NCBI RefSeq assembly: GCF_022664465.1
Contig: NZ_JAKREV010000001.1
Coordinates: 682,001-746,000 of the forward strand
Direction of reading: 5' to 3'
From: Sphingomonas hankookensis
GTDB taxonomy: Bacteria > Pseudomonadota > Alphaproteobacteria > Sphingomonadales > Sphingomonadaceae
DNA: 64,000 nt
Shown piece by piece: positions 42,864 to 49,995 of the stretch (position 1 is its first letter; every line of letters begins with the position of its first letter). A program made the translations under genes and the position numbers. The notes beneath the pieces are model-generated. The model made no database searches. It saw only the letters and a program-made list of their open reading frames with translations, and was not told the origin of the DNA.

Positions 42864-43238
42864 ATGCGCACGTATCAGCACCAACCGTCCGGATCGGTCG
42901 ACCGCGCCCGCGACCTCCGCCGCAACGCGACCGATGCCGAGAAGAAGCTCTGGTCAGGCCTGCGTCGGACCTTCCCGGAATTGCGATTCCGGCGGCAAGT
43001 GCCAGTTGGCCCTTATTTCGTGGATTTCCTGAGCGTGCGAGCTGGTTTGGTCATCGAAGTGGACGGCGGGCAGCATGACGGCGATGCGGCCTATGACGCA
43101 CGTCGGACGGCGGTCCTGAACCAGCACGGCTTCCGTGTGGAACGCTTCTGGAACGACGACGTGCTGACCAATCTCGACGGGGTGTTGCAGCGGCTGGCCG
43201 CGCTGATCGCGAACATGCGTGAGGGCGAACCGGCGTGA
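42864..43238 (+). CDS. DUF559 domain endonuclease-like protein
   Basis: A 124-residue protein of the DUF559 family, which is related to the very-short-patch / PD-(D/E)XK nuclease fold. Core residues are visible: the LRRNATDAEKKLW N-terminus, LRFRRQVPVGPYFVDF with Asp54, then VIEVDGGQH with Glu65 and Asp67, and the ending FRVERFWNDDVL. The biochemical function is unproven. It is framed by 57-bp inverted repeats that start exactly at its ATG and 7 bases after its stop, and it separates nrdA from nrdB. It looks like a discrete mobile or repeat-associated unit. Confidence 0.88.
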   Translation: MRTYQHQPSGSVDRARDLRRNATDAEKKLWSGLRRTFPELRFRRQVPVGPYFVDFLSVRAGLVIEVDGGQHDGDAAYDARRTAVLNQHGFRVERFWNDDVLTNLDGVLQRLAALIANMREGEPA

Positions 43239-43245
43239 ACCGGCT

Positions 43246-43302
43246 CGCCCTCACCCTTCCGCCGCTACGCGGCTCCCTCCCTCTCCCGCCGGGAGAGGGA
43301 TT
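43246..43302. repeat. Right 57-bp terminal inverted repeat of the DUF559 cassette (family D)
   Basis: Mirror copy of 42807-42863. It begins CGCCCTCACCCTTCCGCCGC and ends GGGAGAGGGATT, 7 bases after the DUF559 stop. Confidence 0.9.
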
Positions 43303-43306
43303 TGCA

Positions 43307-43585
43307 TCAGATCGCGCTGCCGTCTTCTTCGGTTTCGAACGTCACCGCGACGTCGGCGTTGGCGCTCAGGCGGACGGTGTCGCCCTCGACCTCGGCGACG
43401 AGACCGCCGTCGATATAATGGTGATGTCCGGCATGCGAACCGCCTTCGGCGCCTTCAATTTCCGCGCCGCTATCCTTCTTGGTCAGCTTGATACGGTCGC
43501 CTTCGACGCGGTCGACGGTGCCGACATGGACGCCGTCGGCGCCGATGACTTCGGCATGTTCCTTGATGGTGCTGAGATCGGCCAT
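43307..43585 (-). CDS. DUF2171 domain-containing protein
   Basis: A 92-residue protein with the PRC-barrel-like DUF2171 pattern: HAEVIGADGVHVGTVDRVEGDRIKLTKKDS, then a His-rich HAGHHHYID and a closing LVAEVEGDTVRLS. Function unknown; the family is frequent in sphingomonads. It reads against nrdA and nrdB and lies directly behind the DUF559 cassette. Confidence 0.85.
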   Translation of the reverse strand: MADLSTIKEHAEVIGADGVHVGTVDRVEGDRIKLTKKDSGAEIEGAEGGSHAGHHHYIDGGLVAEVEGDTVRLSANADVAVTFETEEDGSAI

Positions 43586-43638
43586 GATGTTTCTCCGTTG
43601 GGGGCGGCGGTGAAACGCGCGTCTCCGCAGTTGGTCGC

Positions 43639-43836
43639 ATGACGCCGAACGTCCTCATCATGCTGTGCGTCGCGCTGGTATCGGGCGGCGTCGGGCTGTG
43701 GCTGCTGCTGCGCCTGCGTTCGCGCAGGACCCCGCAGAGCCGCTATGCCCATGGCATGACGGGGATGATGGCGCTGGCGCTTGGGATCATCCTGATGATC
43801 TTCGGGATCGCGCAGTGGTCGTGGGGGTTGGCATGA
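43639..43836 (+). CDS. Small membrane protein (65 aa)
   Basis: A 65-residue protein with two hydrophobic helices around a basic loop (LRLRSRRTPQSRYAHG). No family is recognised. It shares an ATGA overlap with the next small gene and lies in the direct run-up to nrdB, so the three probably form one transcript. Confidence 0.6.
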   Translation: MTPNVLIMLCVALVSGGVGLWLLLRLRSRRTPQSRYAHGMTGMMALALGIILMIFGIAQWSWGLA

Positions 43837-44054
43837 TCGCTATCCCATTCATCGGCGTTGCGATTTTACTGGTCGGCATCACGATGATGCTCGAACCCGG
43901 ACAGATGTCGCGGAGCACCAAGCGTCAGCCCAACGTCATGCTTGGCGAAGTACACACGCTGTCGAAGTTCGGCTCGATCTTTTCAGGTATCATTGTCGCG
44001 ATTGTCGGCAGTGGCCTGCTCGTCTTTTATTTTTTCATACTTCCCTCGGAGTAA
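43833..44054 (+). CDS. Small membrane protein (73 aa)
   Basis: A 73-residue protein with an N-terminal helix (IPFIGVAILLVGITMML), a central KRQPNVMLGEVHTLSKFG stretch and a C-terminal helix ending FYFFILPSE. It is not recognised. Its stop lies four bases ahead of the nrdB start codon, so the ribosome binding site of nrdB (CGGAG) is inside this gene. Coupling to nrdB translation is likely. Confidence 0.6.
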   Translation: MIAIPFIGVAILLVGITMMLEPGQMSRSTKRQPNVMLGEVHTLSKFGSIFSGIIVAIVGSGLLVFYFFILPSE

Positions 44055-44058
44055 CCCC

Positions 44059-45108
44059 ATGTCGCTCACCGAAGCCCGCAAGCAGTACAAGCCGTTCGAA
44101 TACCCCTGGGCGTTCGATTTCTGGAAGCGTCAGCAGCAGATCCACTGGATGCCCGAAGAGGTGCCGCTGGGGGAGGATTGCCGCGACTGGGCGCAGAAGC
44201 TGACGCCGCACGAGCGTAACCTGCTGACGCAGATCTTCCGCTTCTTCACCCAGGCGGACGTCGAGGTGCAGGACTGCTATCACGAGAAATATGGCCGCAT
44301 CTTCAAGCCGACCGAGGTGAAGATGATGCTTGCCGCCTTCTCCAACATGGAGACGGTGCATATCGCGGCGTACAGCCACCTGCTCGACACGATCGGCATG
44401 CCCGAGAGCGAATATGGCGCCTTCCTCGAATATAGCGAGATGAAGGACAAGCACGACTATCTGCAGAATTTCGGGGTCGATACCGACGAGGATATCGCCA
44501 AGACGCTGGCGATGTTCGGCGGCTTCACCGAAGGGCTGCAGCTGTTCGCGTCGTTCGCGATGCTGATGAACTTCCCGCGCTTCAACAAGATGAAGGGCAT
44601 GGGGCAGATCGTGTCGTGGTCGGTCCGCGACGAGAGCCTGCACTGCGAAGGCATCATCAAGCTGTTCCACGCCTTCTGCAAGGAACGCGACTGCATGACG
44701 CGGTCGGTGCGCGACGACATCGCCGACATGTGCCAGACGACGGTGCGGCTGGAGGACAATTTCATCGATCTCGCCTTCGAAATGGGGCCGGTCCACGGGA
44801 TGACCGCCAAGGAGATCAAGAAATATATCCGCTACATCGCCGACTGGCGGCTGGGGCAGCTGGGGATGAAGCCGATCTACCTGATCGACGAACATCCCCT
44901 GCCATGGCTGGCGCCGCTGCTGAACGGGGTCGAGCACGCCAACTTCTTCGAACAGCGCGCGACCGAATATTCGAAGGCGGCGACGCGCGGTAACTGGAAC
45001 GAGGTGTGGGACGGCTTCGACAAGCGCCAGAAGGCGAAGGTCGTGGCGCCGGCGAACGAGGAAGCCAGTGGGATGGGCGATATGTTCGGCGGGGTTGCTG
45101 CGGAGTGA
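44059..45108 (+). CDS. nrdB: Ribonucleoside-diphosphate reductase class Ia, beta subunit
   Basis: A 349-residue radical subunit. Di-iron ligands are seen in TQADVEVQDCY (Asp), METVHIAAY (Glu, His), GFTEGLQ (Glu) and RDESLHCEG (Glu, His). The tyrosyl radical residue is the Tyr of HIAAY, spaced as His118/Tyr122 in E. coli. The N-terminus (MSLTEARKQYKPFEYPWA) shows no ATP-cone. The C-terminal tail ends SGMGDMFGGVAAE and would dock to NrdA. It follows two small membrane-protein genes. Confidence 0.95.
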   Translation: MSLTEARKQYKPFEYPWAFDFWKRQQQIHWMPEEVPLGEDCRDWAQKLTPHERNLLTQIFRFFTQADVEVQDCYHEKYGRIFKPTEVKMMLAAFSNMETVHIAAYSHLLDTIGMPESEYGAFLEYSEMKDKHDYLQNFGVDTDEDIAKTLAMFGGFTEGLQLFASFAMLMNFPRFNKMKGMGQIVSWSVRDESLHCEGIIKLFHAFCKERDCMTRSVRDDIADMCQTTVRLEDNFIDLAFEMGPVHGMTAKEIKKYIRYIADWRLGQLGMKPIYLIDEHPLPWLAPLLNGVEHANFFEQRATEYSKAATRGNWNEVWDGFDKRQKAKVVAPANEEASGMGDMFGGVAAE

Positions 45109-45186
45109 GCGCTGGGCAAGCGGCAGCGCAAGCTGCCGCGAGCCTTGAGGCGCGACCGGCCGGCGGCGCCCGAAGCGCCGACCGAC

Positions 45187-45207
45187 GGCACGGGCTTTGC
45201 CCGTGCC
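45187..45207 (+). terminator. Hairpin downstream of nrdB
   Basis: GGCACGGGC-3-GCCCGTGCC is a perfect 9-bp stem, 80 bases after nrdB. There is no T tract, so only a moderate terminator. Confidence 0.45.
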
Positions 45208-45211
45208 CGCC

Positions 45212-45240
45212 GCCCAAAGTTCACTAAGTTCACACTCGCA
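45212..45240. repeat. Short repeat 'CCAAAGTTCACTAAGTTCACAC' (family E)
   Basis: Reads CCCAAAGTTCACTAAGTTCACACTCG. An almost identical copy lies at 57408-57432, and a degenerate one on the other strand at 29851. Confidence 0.75.
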
Positions 45241-45360
45241 CGCTGGTTGCACGCGATACGATCCAACCTGTCAAAGAGCGGGGGTCACGACGACCCGGCA
45301 GCACGATGGCAAAGGCCGGACGTGTAGGACAGGCGAAGTTGCGGCCGCCGCCTCCCCGCT

Positions 45361-45510
45361 CGTCATTCCCGCGAAGGCGGGAATCCCGTGCTGGAGCCGC
45401 CGGCGTGGCGGGTATGGATCCCCGCCTGCGCGGGGATGACGAAGGGACGGGCAGCGCCCAACATCCCTCGCGCCTGGCCGCAGGAGGCCCCAGCCTTCGC
45501 TGGGGCGACG
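45361..45510. repeat. Dispersed palindromic repeats (family A), one full and one half copy
   Basis: The full copy (45361-45442) has arms GTCATTCCCGCGAAGGCGGG and CCCGCCTGCGCGGGGATGAC. A half arm, CCCCAGCCTTCGCTGGGGCG, follows at about 45488-45508. Together with the preceding GC-rich DNA these fill the 417 bases between nrdB and the HNH gene; no gene is seen in it. Confidence 0.85.
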
Positions 45511-45525
45511 TCCATTCGAGAAACC

Positions 45526-45861
45526 CTACCGCCCGCGGCGCACCGGGGCGCGGAAGTCGGCGGGCTTGTCCGCCACCCATGCCACGAACCGCGCCACCGC
45601 CGGCAGCGCACGCAACGCGTCGATATCGGCGAGTGGTCCCGCCAGTTCGGCGTTGGTGGCGCTGGCGTGGATGGTGCGGTGGCAGATCGGGTGGACCGGC
45701 ACCGTCTCGCGCCCGCCCTCGCTCTTGGGTACGCGGTGATGCCATTCGACCTGGGTCCCGATCGGCCGGTCGCACAGCGCGCAGGCGAGCGGTGCGACCT
45801 CGCGCGCCGCCAGCTCCTCCGCCGCCGCCAGTCCCGCCTTGCGCTTCACCCGTCCGGCCAT
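45526..45861 (-). CDS. HNH endonuclease domain protein
   Basis: A 111-residue protein with the HNH fold: a zinc-knuckle start LACALCDRPIG, the nuclease core VEWHHRVPKSEGG, and VHPICHRTIHA, whose Cys completes the zinc site. Such short HNH proteins are common in alphaproteobacterial chromosomes; a cellular role is not known. AAGGGA lies six bases ahead of the ATG. Confidence 0.85.
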   Translation of the reverse strand: MAGRVKRKAGLAAAEELAAREVAPLACALCDRPIGTQVEWHHRVPKSEGGRETVPVHPICHRTIHASATNAELAGPLADIDALRALPAVARFVAWVADKPADFRAPVRRGR

Positions 45862-46021
45862 GTCCGATCCCTTCGCCCGAGAGATCGGCACGACATCCGC
45901 AGTTGGCAAGCGCGCGTCGGCAATTCCTGAACGGCGCCAGACAGATGAACCACAGATGAAGGAACCGACTTCGCTACGGGCGGGTTGTACGCCGGCAAGT
46001 TCAGGCAAAGGGAGAACCCCC

Positions 46022-46333
46022 ATGAACCGCACGACATTGCTGATCGCCGCCGCCGCAACTGCGGTCGTCGCGACGCCCGCGCTGGCCAAGGACCGCCGAA
46101 CGGTCCCGGTCTATTCGGACTACAACCCCTATTATCTCGACTACAAGACCGACATTTCGGAAGCGAAGCGCGAGTTGCGCAACGATCTGCGCCGGGCGAA
46201 GGATGCGTCGTCGCGCGAGGACGCGTGGCATGAATATCGCCGCGAGGTCGCCGATGCCGAGCATGATTTCCGCAAGGAAATGGCGGAGCGCGGCATGATC
46301 GTCCGGCGCGGCCGGGTGACGGTCGAAGAGTAA
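46022..46333 (+). CDS. Secreted helical protein of unknown function
   Basis: A 103-residue protein with a signal peptide (VVATPALAKD). It has a Tyr-rich stretch VYSDYNPYYLDYK and then one long charged helix, EAKRELRNDLRRAKDASSRED onward, likely a coiled coil. GGGAG precedes the ATG. A strong terminator follows. The name and function are unknown; small periplasmic coiled-coil proteins of this kind are common. Confidence 0.75.
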   Translation: MNRTTLLIAAAATAVVATPALAKDRRTVPVYSDYNPYYLDYKTDISEAKRELRNDLRRAKDASSREDAWHEYRREVADAEHDFRKEMAERGMIVRRGRVTVEE

Positions 46334-46992
46334 CCGCGGCACAGCGGTCCTACGGGGAAAGGCCGCCGGGTTCGCGCCCGGCGGCCTTTTCCATACATAT
46401 CCTTAAACTTCCAGCCCGTCAGGCGAAGCATCGCCATGCCAGTAGCGCGAACTTCTCCATGCTCGGGGCTCCACCGGTCGATCAGTTTGTAACGGTTCGC
46501 CACCGCTCGTTCGATGATCCACTGAGAACCATCCAAGCCACTTTCGCAGTCGTCCGACCCGAGGGGTAAGGCGAGCGGGTTCTGCACAACCAGTCGCCGG
46601 CGCAGGTCAGCTGCCTCGATCGGGGTCAACAGGCGCCTGATTTTTCTGCTGACGTTGCCCGGTGCATAACCTCCTTGCCCGCTGAGTTGAACGGCGGACA
46701 GATGCGGCGCGCGCCCACGCAGCCCATCGATCCGAACGATCACCGGCGCGTCGAAGGTGCGGAGCCAAGTGAAGCGCAGCACGTCGCTCCGGCCGGTACG
46801 TGCCTTCTGGAACAGCGACGGCTCACCCGCCGCAGCAAGATGTTTCGCATACCAGTCCCGCCGAAGATCGCTGAACCGGGGAAGCGAGCGATTCAGCGAC
46901 GCACAAGGCGCACCGATACGTTCGTAGAAAGGCGGGAAATAGAGCGGCGTGAACGTCGCCTGTCCCAGCGCCAACAGACCGAACCATGCCAT
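46141..46992 (-). CDS. Unknown protein whose frame runs through a terminator into the opposite gene
   Basis: A good GGGGAG site precedes the ATG at 46992. The first about 200 residues look like a real protein: RRDWYAKHLAAAGEPSL, LRFTWLRTFDAPVIVRID, LDGSQWIIE, YKLIDRWSPEHG and MLRLTGWKFKDMYG. I know the pattern as an uncharacterised sphingomonad family that normally stops near that last motif. Here no stop occurs, and the frame continues about 80 residues across the terminator and antisense to the 46022-46333 gene. The tail is very Arg/Ser-rich and looks non-native. A small frameshift or lost stop is likely; in the next frame a TAG lies soon after. Confidence 0.6.
   Translation of the reverse strand: MAWFGLLALGQATFTPLYFPPFYERIGAPCASLNRSLPRFSDLRRDWYAKHLAAAGEPSLFQKARTGRSDVLRFTWLRTFDAPVIVRIDGLRGRAPHLSAVQLSGQGGYAPGNVSRKIRRLLTPIEAADLRRRLVVQNPLALPLGSDDCESGLDGSQWIIERAVANRYKLIDRWSPEHGEVRATGMAMLRLTGWKFKDMYGKGRRARTRRPFPVGPLCRGYSSTVTRPRRTIMPRSAISLRKSCSASATSRRYSCHASSRDDASFARRRSLRNSRFASEMSVL
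46358..46390 (+). terminator. Intrinsic terminator of the secreted helical protein gene
   Basis: GGCCGCCGGG (46361-46370) pairs perfectly with CCCGGCGGCC (46377-46386), followed by TTTT and preceded by AAA. It could work in both directions. Confidence 0.85.
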
Positions 46993-47052
46993 GTCGCACT
47001 CCCCTGCCGATGGGCAAAGGCTTCCATGGGGCGAGTAACTTCACAAGGCCAT

Positions 47053-47082
47053 AAAAAAACCCCGGACGTTTCCGCCCGGGGT
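47053..47082 (-). terminator. Intrinsic terminator of the outer-membrane protein gene
   Basis: Read on the minus strand, ACCCCGG/CCGGGGT arms (47059-47065 and 47076-47082) enclose a 10-base loop and are followed by seven T residues. Confidence 0.85.
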
Positions 47083-47145
47083 CTTCGTTACGCAATTACC
47101 GGGGCGGGTCCTGATACGCCGGACCCGCCCGAACTGGCCGGATGC

Positions 47146-47778
47146 TTAGAAGTGGGTCGTCAGACCCAGCATCGGACGGAAGCTGTGTGCCGAACCGAAG
47201 GTCGACACTTCACCGCGCAGGCGCACGCCCGAGTTGCCGGTGATGCCGCCAAGACCGATGTCCTTCGGGCCGACTTCAAAACCGGCGCCATAGGTCATTT
47301 CGTGATAGTCGCGGCTGTCACGGCCGAACCGGTCGAAATTGACCCAGCGATAGCCGACCTTGCCGTAGATCAGGCCCGAGTCACCGGCGCGGACGCCGAA
47401 ACGACCGGCGGCGCCGTAATCCCAATCGATGTCGCCCGACACGCCCTTCGAGACGCTGCCTTCGGCACCGACGAACACCGGGCCCAGCGGCACGTTGAAG
47501 CCGACGATGCCTTCGACCAGGGCGCCGTTCAGCTTGTCGTTGCGCGCGACCAACGGGATGCCGGCATCGGTACGCTCGGAATCGAACTGTTCCCAGCCGC
47601 CCATCACGGCGATGTAGGGTTCGAAGCCGAAGCCGCGGGTGCCGTCAGGCGCGGTCAGCGCGGGGGCGGGTTCGGTGGTGGCGGTCGGGGCGTCCTGCAC
47701 GACGGTGGCGTCCTGCGCAAAGGCGGGGACGGCCACGAACGCGGCGGCGGCGGCAGCGACGGTGAAAAGCTTACGCAT
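47146..47778 (-). CDS. Outer-membrane beta-barrel protein
   Basis: A 210-residue protein with a signal peptide (FVAVPAFAQD), an acidic/Pro/Thr linker and an eight-stranded-type barrel. Strands alternate in FEPYIAVMGGWEQF, LVEGIVGFNVPLG, VFVGAEGSVSKG and LIYGKVGYRWVNF. The protein ends in Phe (LGLTTHF), the usual signal for outer-membrane insertion by the BAM machinery. It resembles the opacity/OmpW-like small barrels. It is divergent from ndh with 300 bases between them. Confidence 0.85.
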   Translation of the reverse strand: MRKLFTVAAAAAAFVAVPAFAQDATVVQDAPTATTEPAPALTAPDGTRGFGFEPYIAVMGGWEQFDSERTDAGIPLVARNDKLNGALVEGIVGFNVPLGPVFVGAEGSVSKGVSGDIDWDYGAAGRFGVRAGDSGLIYGKVGYRWVNFDRFGRDSRDYHEMTYGAGFEVGPKDIGLGGITGNSGVRLRGEVSTFGSAHSFRPMLGLTTHF

Positions 47779-47900
47779 ACAAAACCTCATCAGCGTTTAC
47801 GGTCCCGGCATCGAACGCGCGCCGGTTTATCCGTGGCCCCTCTGAACCCGAAAGCGCGGGAGTTGTTGCATCGCGTTGCAACATGCATGTCATCAAATCG

Positions 47901-47928
47901 GATACTGTTGCACGCCGGCAACGGTATC
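47901..47928. promoter_or_regulatory. Inverted repeat in the omp-ndh divergent region
   Basis: GATACTGTTGC and GCAACGGTATC pair with a single mismatch around 6 bases. They lie midway between two divergent start codons. The rest of 47779-48082 shows no gene. This may be an operator for either gene. Confidence 0.4.
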
Positions 47929-48082
47929 TGTCGCCCCGATGAACGAACCGGGGCGGGTCCGCCCGGACCATGGTCACAATGTGGCAAGGATCGCACAGCG
48001 GCAGGGCACGTCGGCGCAACGATCGGCGTCACGGCGGGTTGGATATAGCGACTGGCACCCCCGAATCGGAGGAGAAACACCG

Positions 48083-49393
48083 ATGCGACCCCGGATCATC
48101 ATCGTCGGCGCAGGGTTCGGCGGCATCGCCGCGGCGCAGGCGATGCGGCGGACCGAAGCCGAGATCACGCTGATCGACCGGACCAACCACCACCTGTTCC
48201 AGCCATTGCTGTATCAGGTCGCGGGTGCCGCGCTGTCGCCGGCCGACATCGCGACGGCCAATCGCGCCCTACTGCGTCGCAACAGAAACACGCGCATCCT
48301 GATGGCCGAGGTGTGCGGCGTGGATGCCGCGGCGAAGGAAGTCTGCCTTGCCGACGGGCGGCGGCTACCCTTCGATTACTGCATCCTCGCAACCGGCGCG
48401 GGCTATAGCTTCTTCGGCAACGACGCGTGGCGCGAGCATGCGTTCGTCCTGAAATCGATCGACGATGCACTGGCGATCCGTGCCGCGCTGCTGGGCGCGT
48501 TCGAGCGGGCGGAACAGTGCGACGATCCGGCGGAGGTGCGGCGGCTGCTGACCTTTGCCGTGGTCGGTGGCGGGCCGACCGGGGTCGAGCTGGCGGGGAC
48601 GATCGCCGAGATGGCGCGCACGACGCTGGCGCGCGACTTCGCGTCAATCGATCCGCGCGGCAGCCGGGTCGTGCTGTGCGAGATGGGCGACCGCATCCTG
48701 TCGGCGTTCGACCCGCCGCTGTCGGTGGCGGCGCGCAAGATGCTGGAGTCGCTGGGCGTCGAGGTGCGGACCGGCGAAGCGGTGCGGGAAATCGACGCGC
48801 GCGGACTGACCGTCGGCGAACAGCGGATCGACGCCGCCGCGGTGCTATGGGCCGCGGGAACCGAGGCACGGCCGGTCGCGCAGTGGCTGGCGGCCGATGC
48901 CGCGAAGAACGGCGCGGTGAAAGTGCGGCCCGACTGTTCGATCCCCGGCCATCCCGATATCTTCGCGATCGGCGACGTGGCGAGCTTCGCCACCGACAAG
49001 GGGCCCCTGCCCGGCCTTGCCCCGGTCGCCAAGCAGCAGGGCAAGTTCGTCGGGCGGCTGTTGGCGGCGCGCGTTGCGGGCACGGATGCGCCCGCTGCGT
49101 TCCGGTACCGCGACTATGGCACGATGGCCGTGATCGGCCGGTCGCGCGCGGTAGCGGAGATTGCGGGGATGAAGCTCAAGGGCTTCGTCGCGTGGCTGGC
49201 ATGGTCGCTGGTCCACCTGATGCTGCTGGTCGATTTTCGCAGCCGGGTGTCGGTGTACGTCCATTGGGCGTGGTCGTGGTTCACCTATGGCCGCGGCGCG
49301 CGGTTGCTGACCGGATACGCGCCGGAGCCGGGGGAGAAGCCGCGCGCCGCGGCGTTGCCGGAGATCGAGGCGGAGGCCCGGGCGGCGGAGTAG
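48083..49393 (+). CDS. ndh: Type II NADH dehydrogenase-like NAD(P)/FAD oxidoreductase
   Basis: A 436-residue flavoprotein that passes electrons from NADH to quinone without proton pumping. The FAD motif IIIVGAGFGGIAAA is at 5-18 and the family motif FQPLLYQVA near 40. The NADH motif VVGGGPTGVELAG lies near 160 and the second FAD part DIFAIGDVASF near 290. A C-terminal membrane-binding region (WLAWSLVHLMLLVDF near 375) is present. GGAGGAG upstream gives a strong start. Confidence 0.9.
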   Translation: MRPRIIIVGAGFGGIAAAQAMRRTEAEITLIDRTNHHLFQPLLYQVAGAALSPADIATANRALLRRNRNTRILMAEVCGVDAAAKEVCLADGRRLPFDYCILATGAGYSFFGNDAWREHAFVLKSIDDALAIRAALLGAFERAEQCDDPAEVRRLLTFAVVGGGPTGVELAGTIAEMARTTLARDFASIDPRGSRVVLCEMGDRILSAFDPPLSVAARKMLESLGVEVRTGEAVREIDARGLTVGEQRIDAAAVLWAAGTEARPVAQWLAADAAKNGAVKVRPDCSIPGHPDIFAIGDVASFATDKGPLPGLAPVAKQQGKFVGRLLAARVAGTDAPAAFRYRDYGTMAVIGRSRAVAEIAGMKLKGFVAWLAWSLVHLMLLVDFRSRVSVYVHWAWSWFTYGRGARLLTGYAPEPGEKPRAAALPEIEAEARAAE

Positions 49394-49429
49394 GGGCGGT
49401 TCCGTACCCCCGCTTCGAAGAAGAAGCGG

Positions 49430-49577
49430 GACCCCGGGTCAAGCCCGGGGTGACGTTCTGGGGGGCAGCGGACCCAATCATGGTTCTCAGCGCACGTCAT
49501 CCCAGCGCAGGCTGGGATCTCCCGGTGATGGCGCGGTCTGCCTCCCGCGGGAGACCCCAGCCTTCGCTGGGGTGACG
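49430..49577. repeat. Dispersed palindromic repeats (family A)
   Basis: A half copy GACCCCGGGTCAAGCCCGGG (49430-49455) is followed by a full pair, CGTCATCCCAGCGCAGGCTG ... CAGCCTTCGCTGGGGTGACG, at 49495-49577. They sit between convergent genes. Confidence 0.85.
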
Positions 49578-49629
49578 TTCTAGCTCCGTTACCCCGCATC
49601 TCCGCTGCGCGGGTAACGCCCCAAACGCA

Positions 49630-49664
49630 AACGGCCCGCCCGCATCGTCTGCGGACGGGCCGTT
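49630..49664 (-). terminator. Hairpin terminator behind the small beta protein gene
   Basis: AACGGCCCG (49630-49638) pairs with CGGGCCGTT (49656-49664). On the minus strand it ends GTTTGCGTTT, 20 bases beyond the stop at 49685. Confidence 0.7.
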
Positions 49665-49684
49665 GCCGGCGTCACGTCACGCGA

Positions 49685-49984
49685 TCAGGCGCGCGAGCCC
49701 GCCATCGGGAAGCTGCCGAACGCGCCGGCCCCGACAGTGCCCGAAATCGTGTCGCCGTCGACGGTCGCTTCGCAATCGAGCGTCATCGGCATCGGTACGA
49801 CGATCGACACCTTCCAGCTCAGCTTGTCGCCATCGACCTTGCCGTCGGTGATCTCGGTCGATCCCATCGCACCCGAATAGGTGCCGGTGAAGGTGCCGCC
49901 GTCGCTCTTGACGTTCAGCGTCGCCTGCTGGTCGCCCATCGGCGACTTGGTGATCGTGTTCCAGCTGCCATCGACATTCGCCAT
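49685..49984 (-). CDS. Small beta-rich protein of unknown function
   Basis: A 99-residue cytoplasmic protein without signal peptide. It consists of short strands with Asp-Gly turns (VDGSWNTI, VKSDGGTFTGTYSG, EITDGKVDGDKLSWKV, TVDGDTISGTV), a lipocalin-like or small beta-barrel layout. I know similar sequences from sphingomonads without function. It follows the M16 peptidase gene on the same strand with 11 bases between them. Confidence 0.75.
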   Translation of the reverse strand: MANVDGSWNTITKSPMGDQQATLNVKSDGGTFTGTYSGAMGSTEITDGKVDGDKLSWKVSIVVPMPMTLDCEATVDGDTISGTVGAGAFGSFPMAGSRA

Positions 49985-49995
49985 GTTCGCTCTCC

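Noticed and set aside
42807..43302. Target-site duplication flanking the DUF559 cassette
   Set aside because: Flanks read GCGCT on the left and TGCAT on the right; no direct repeat could be seen.
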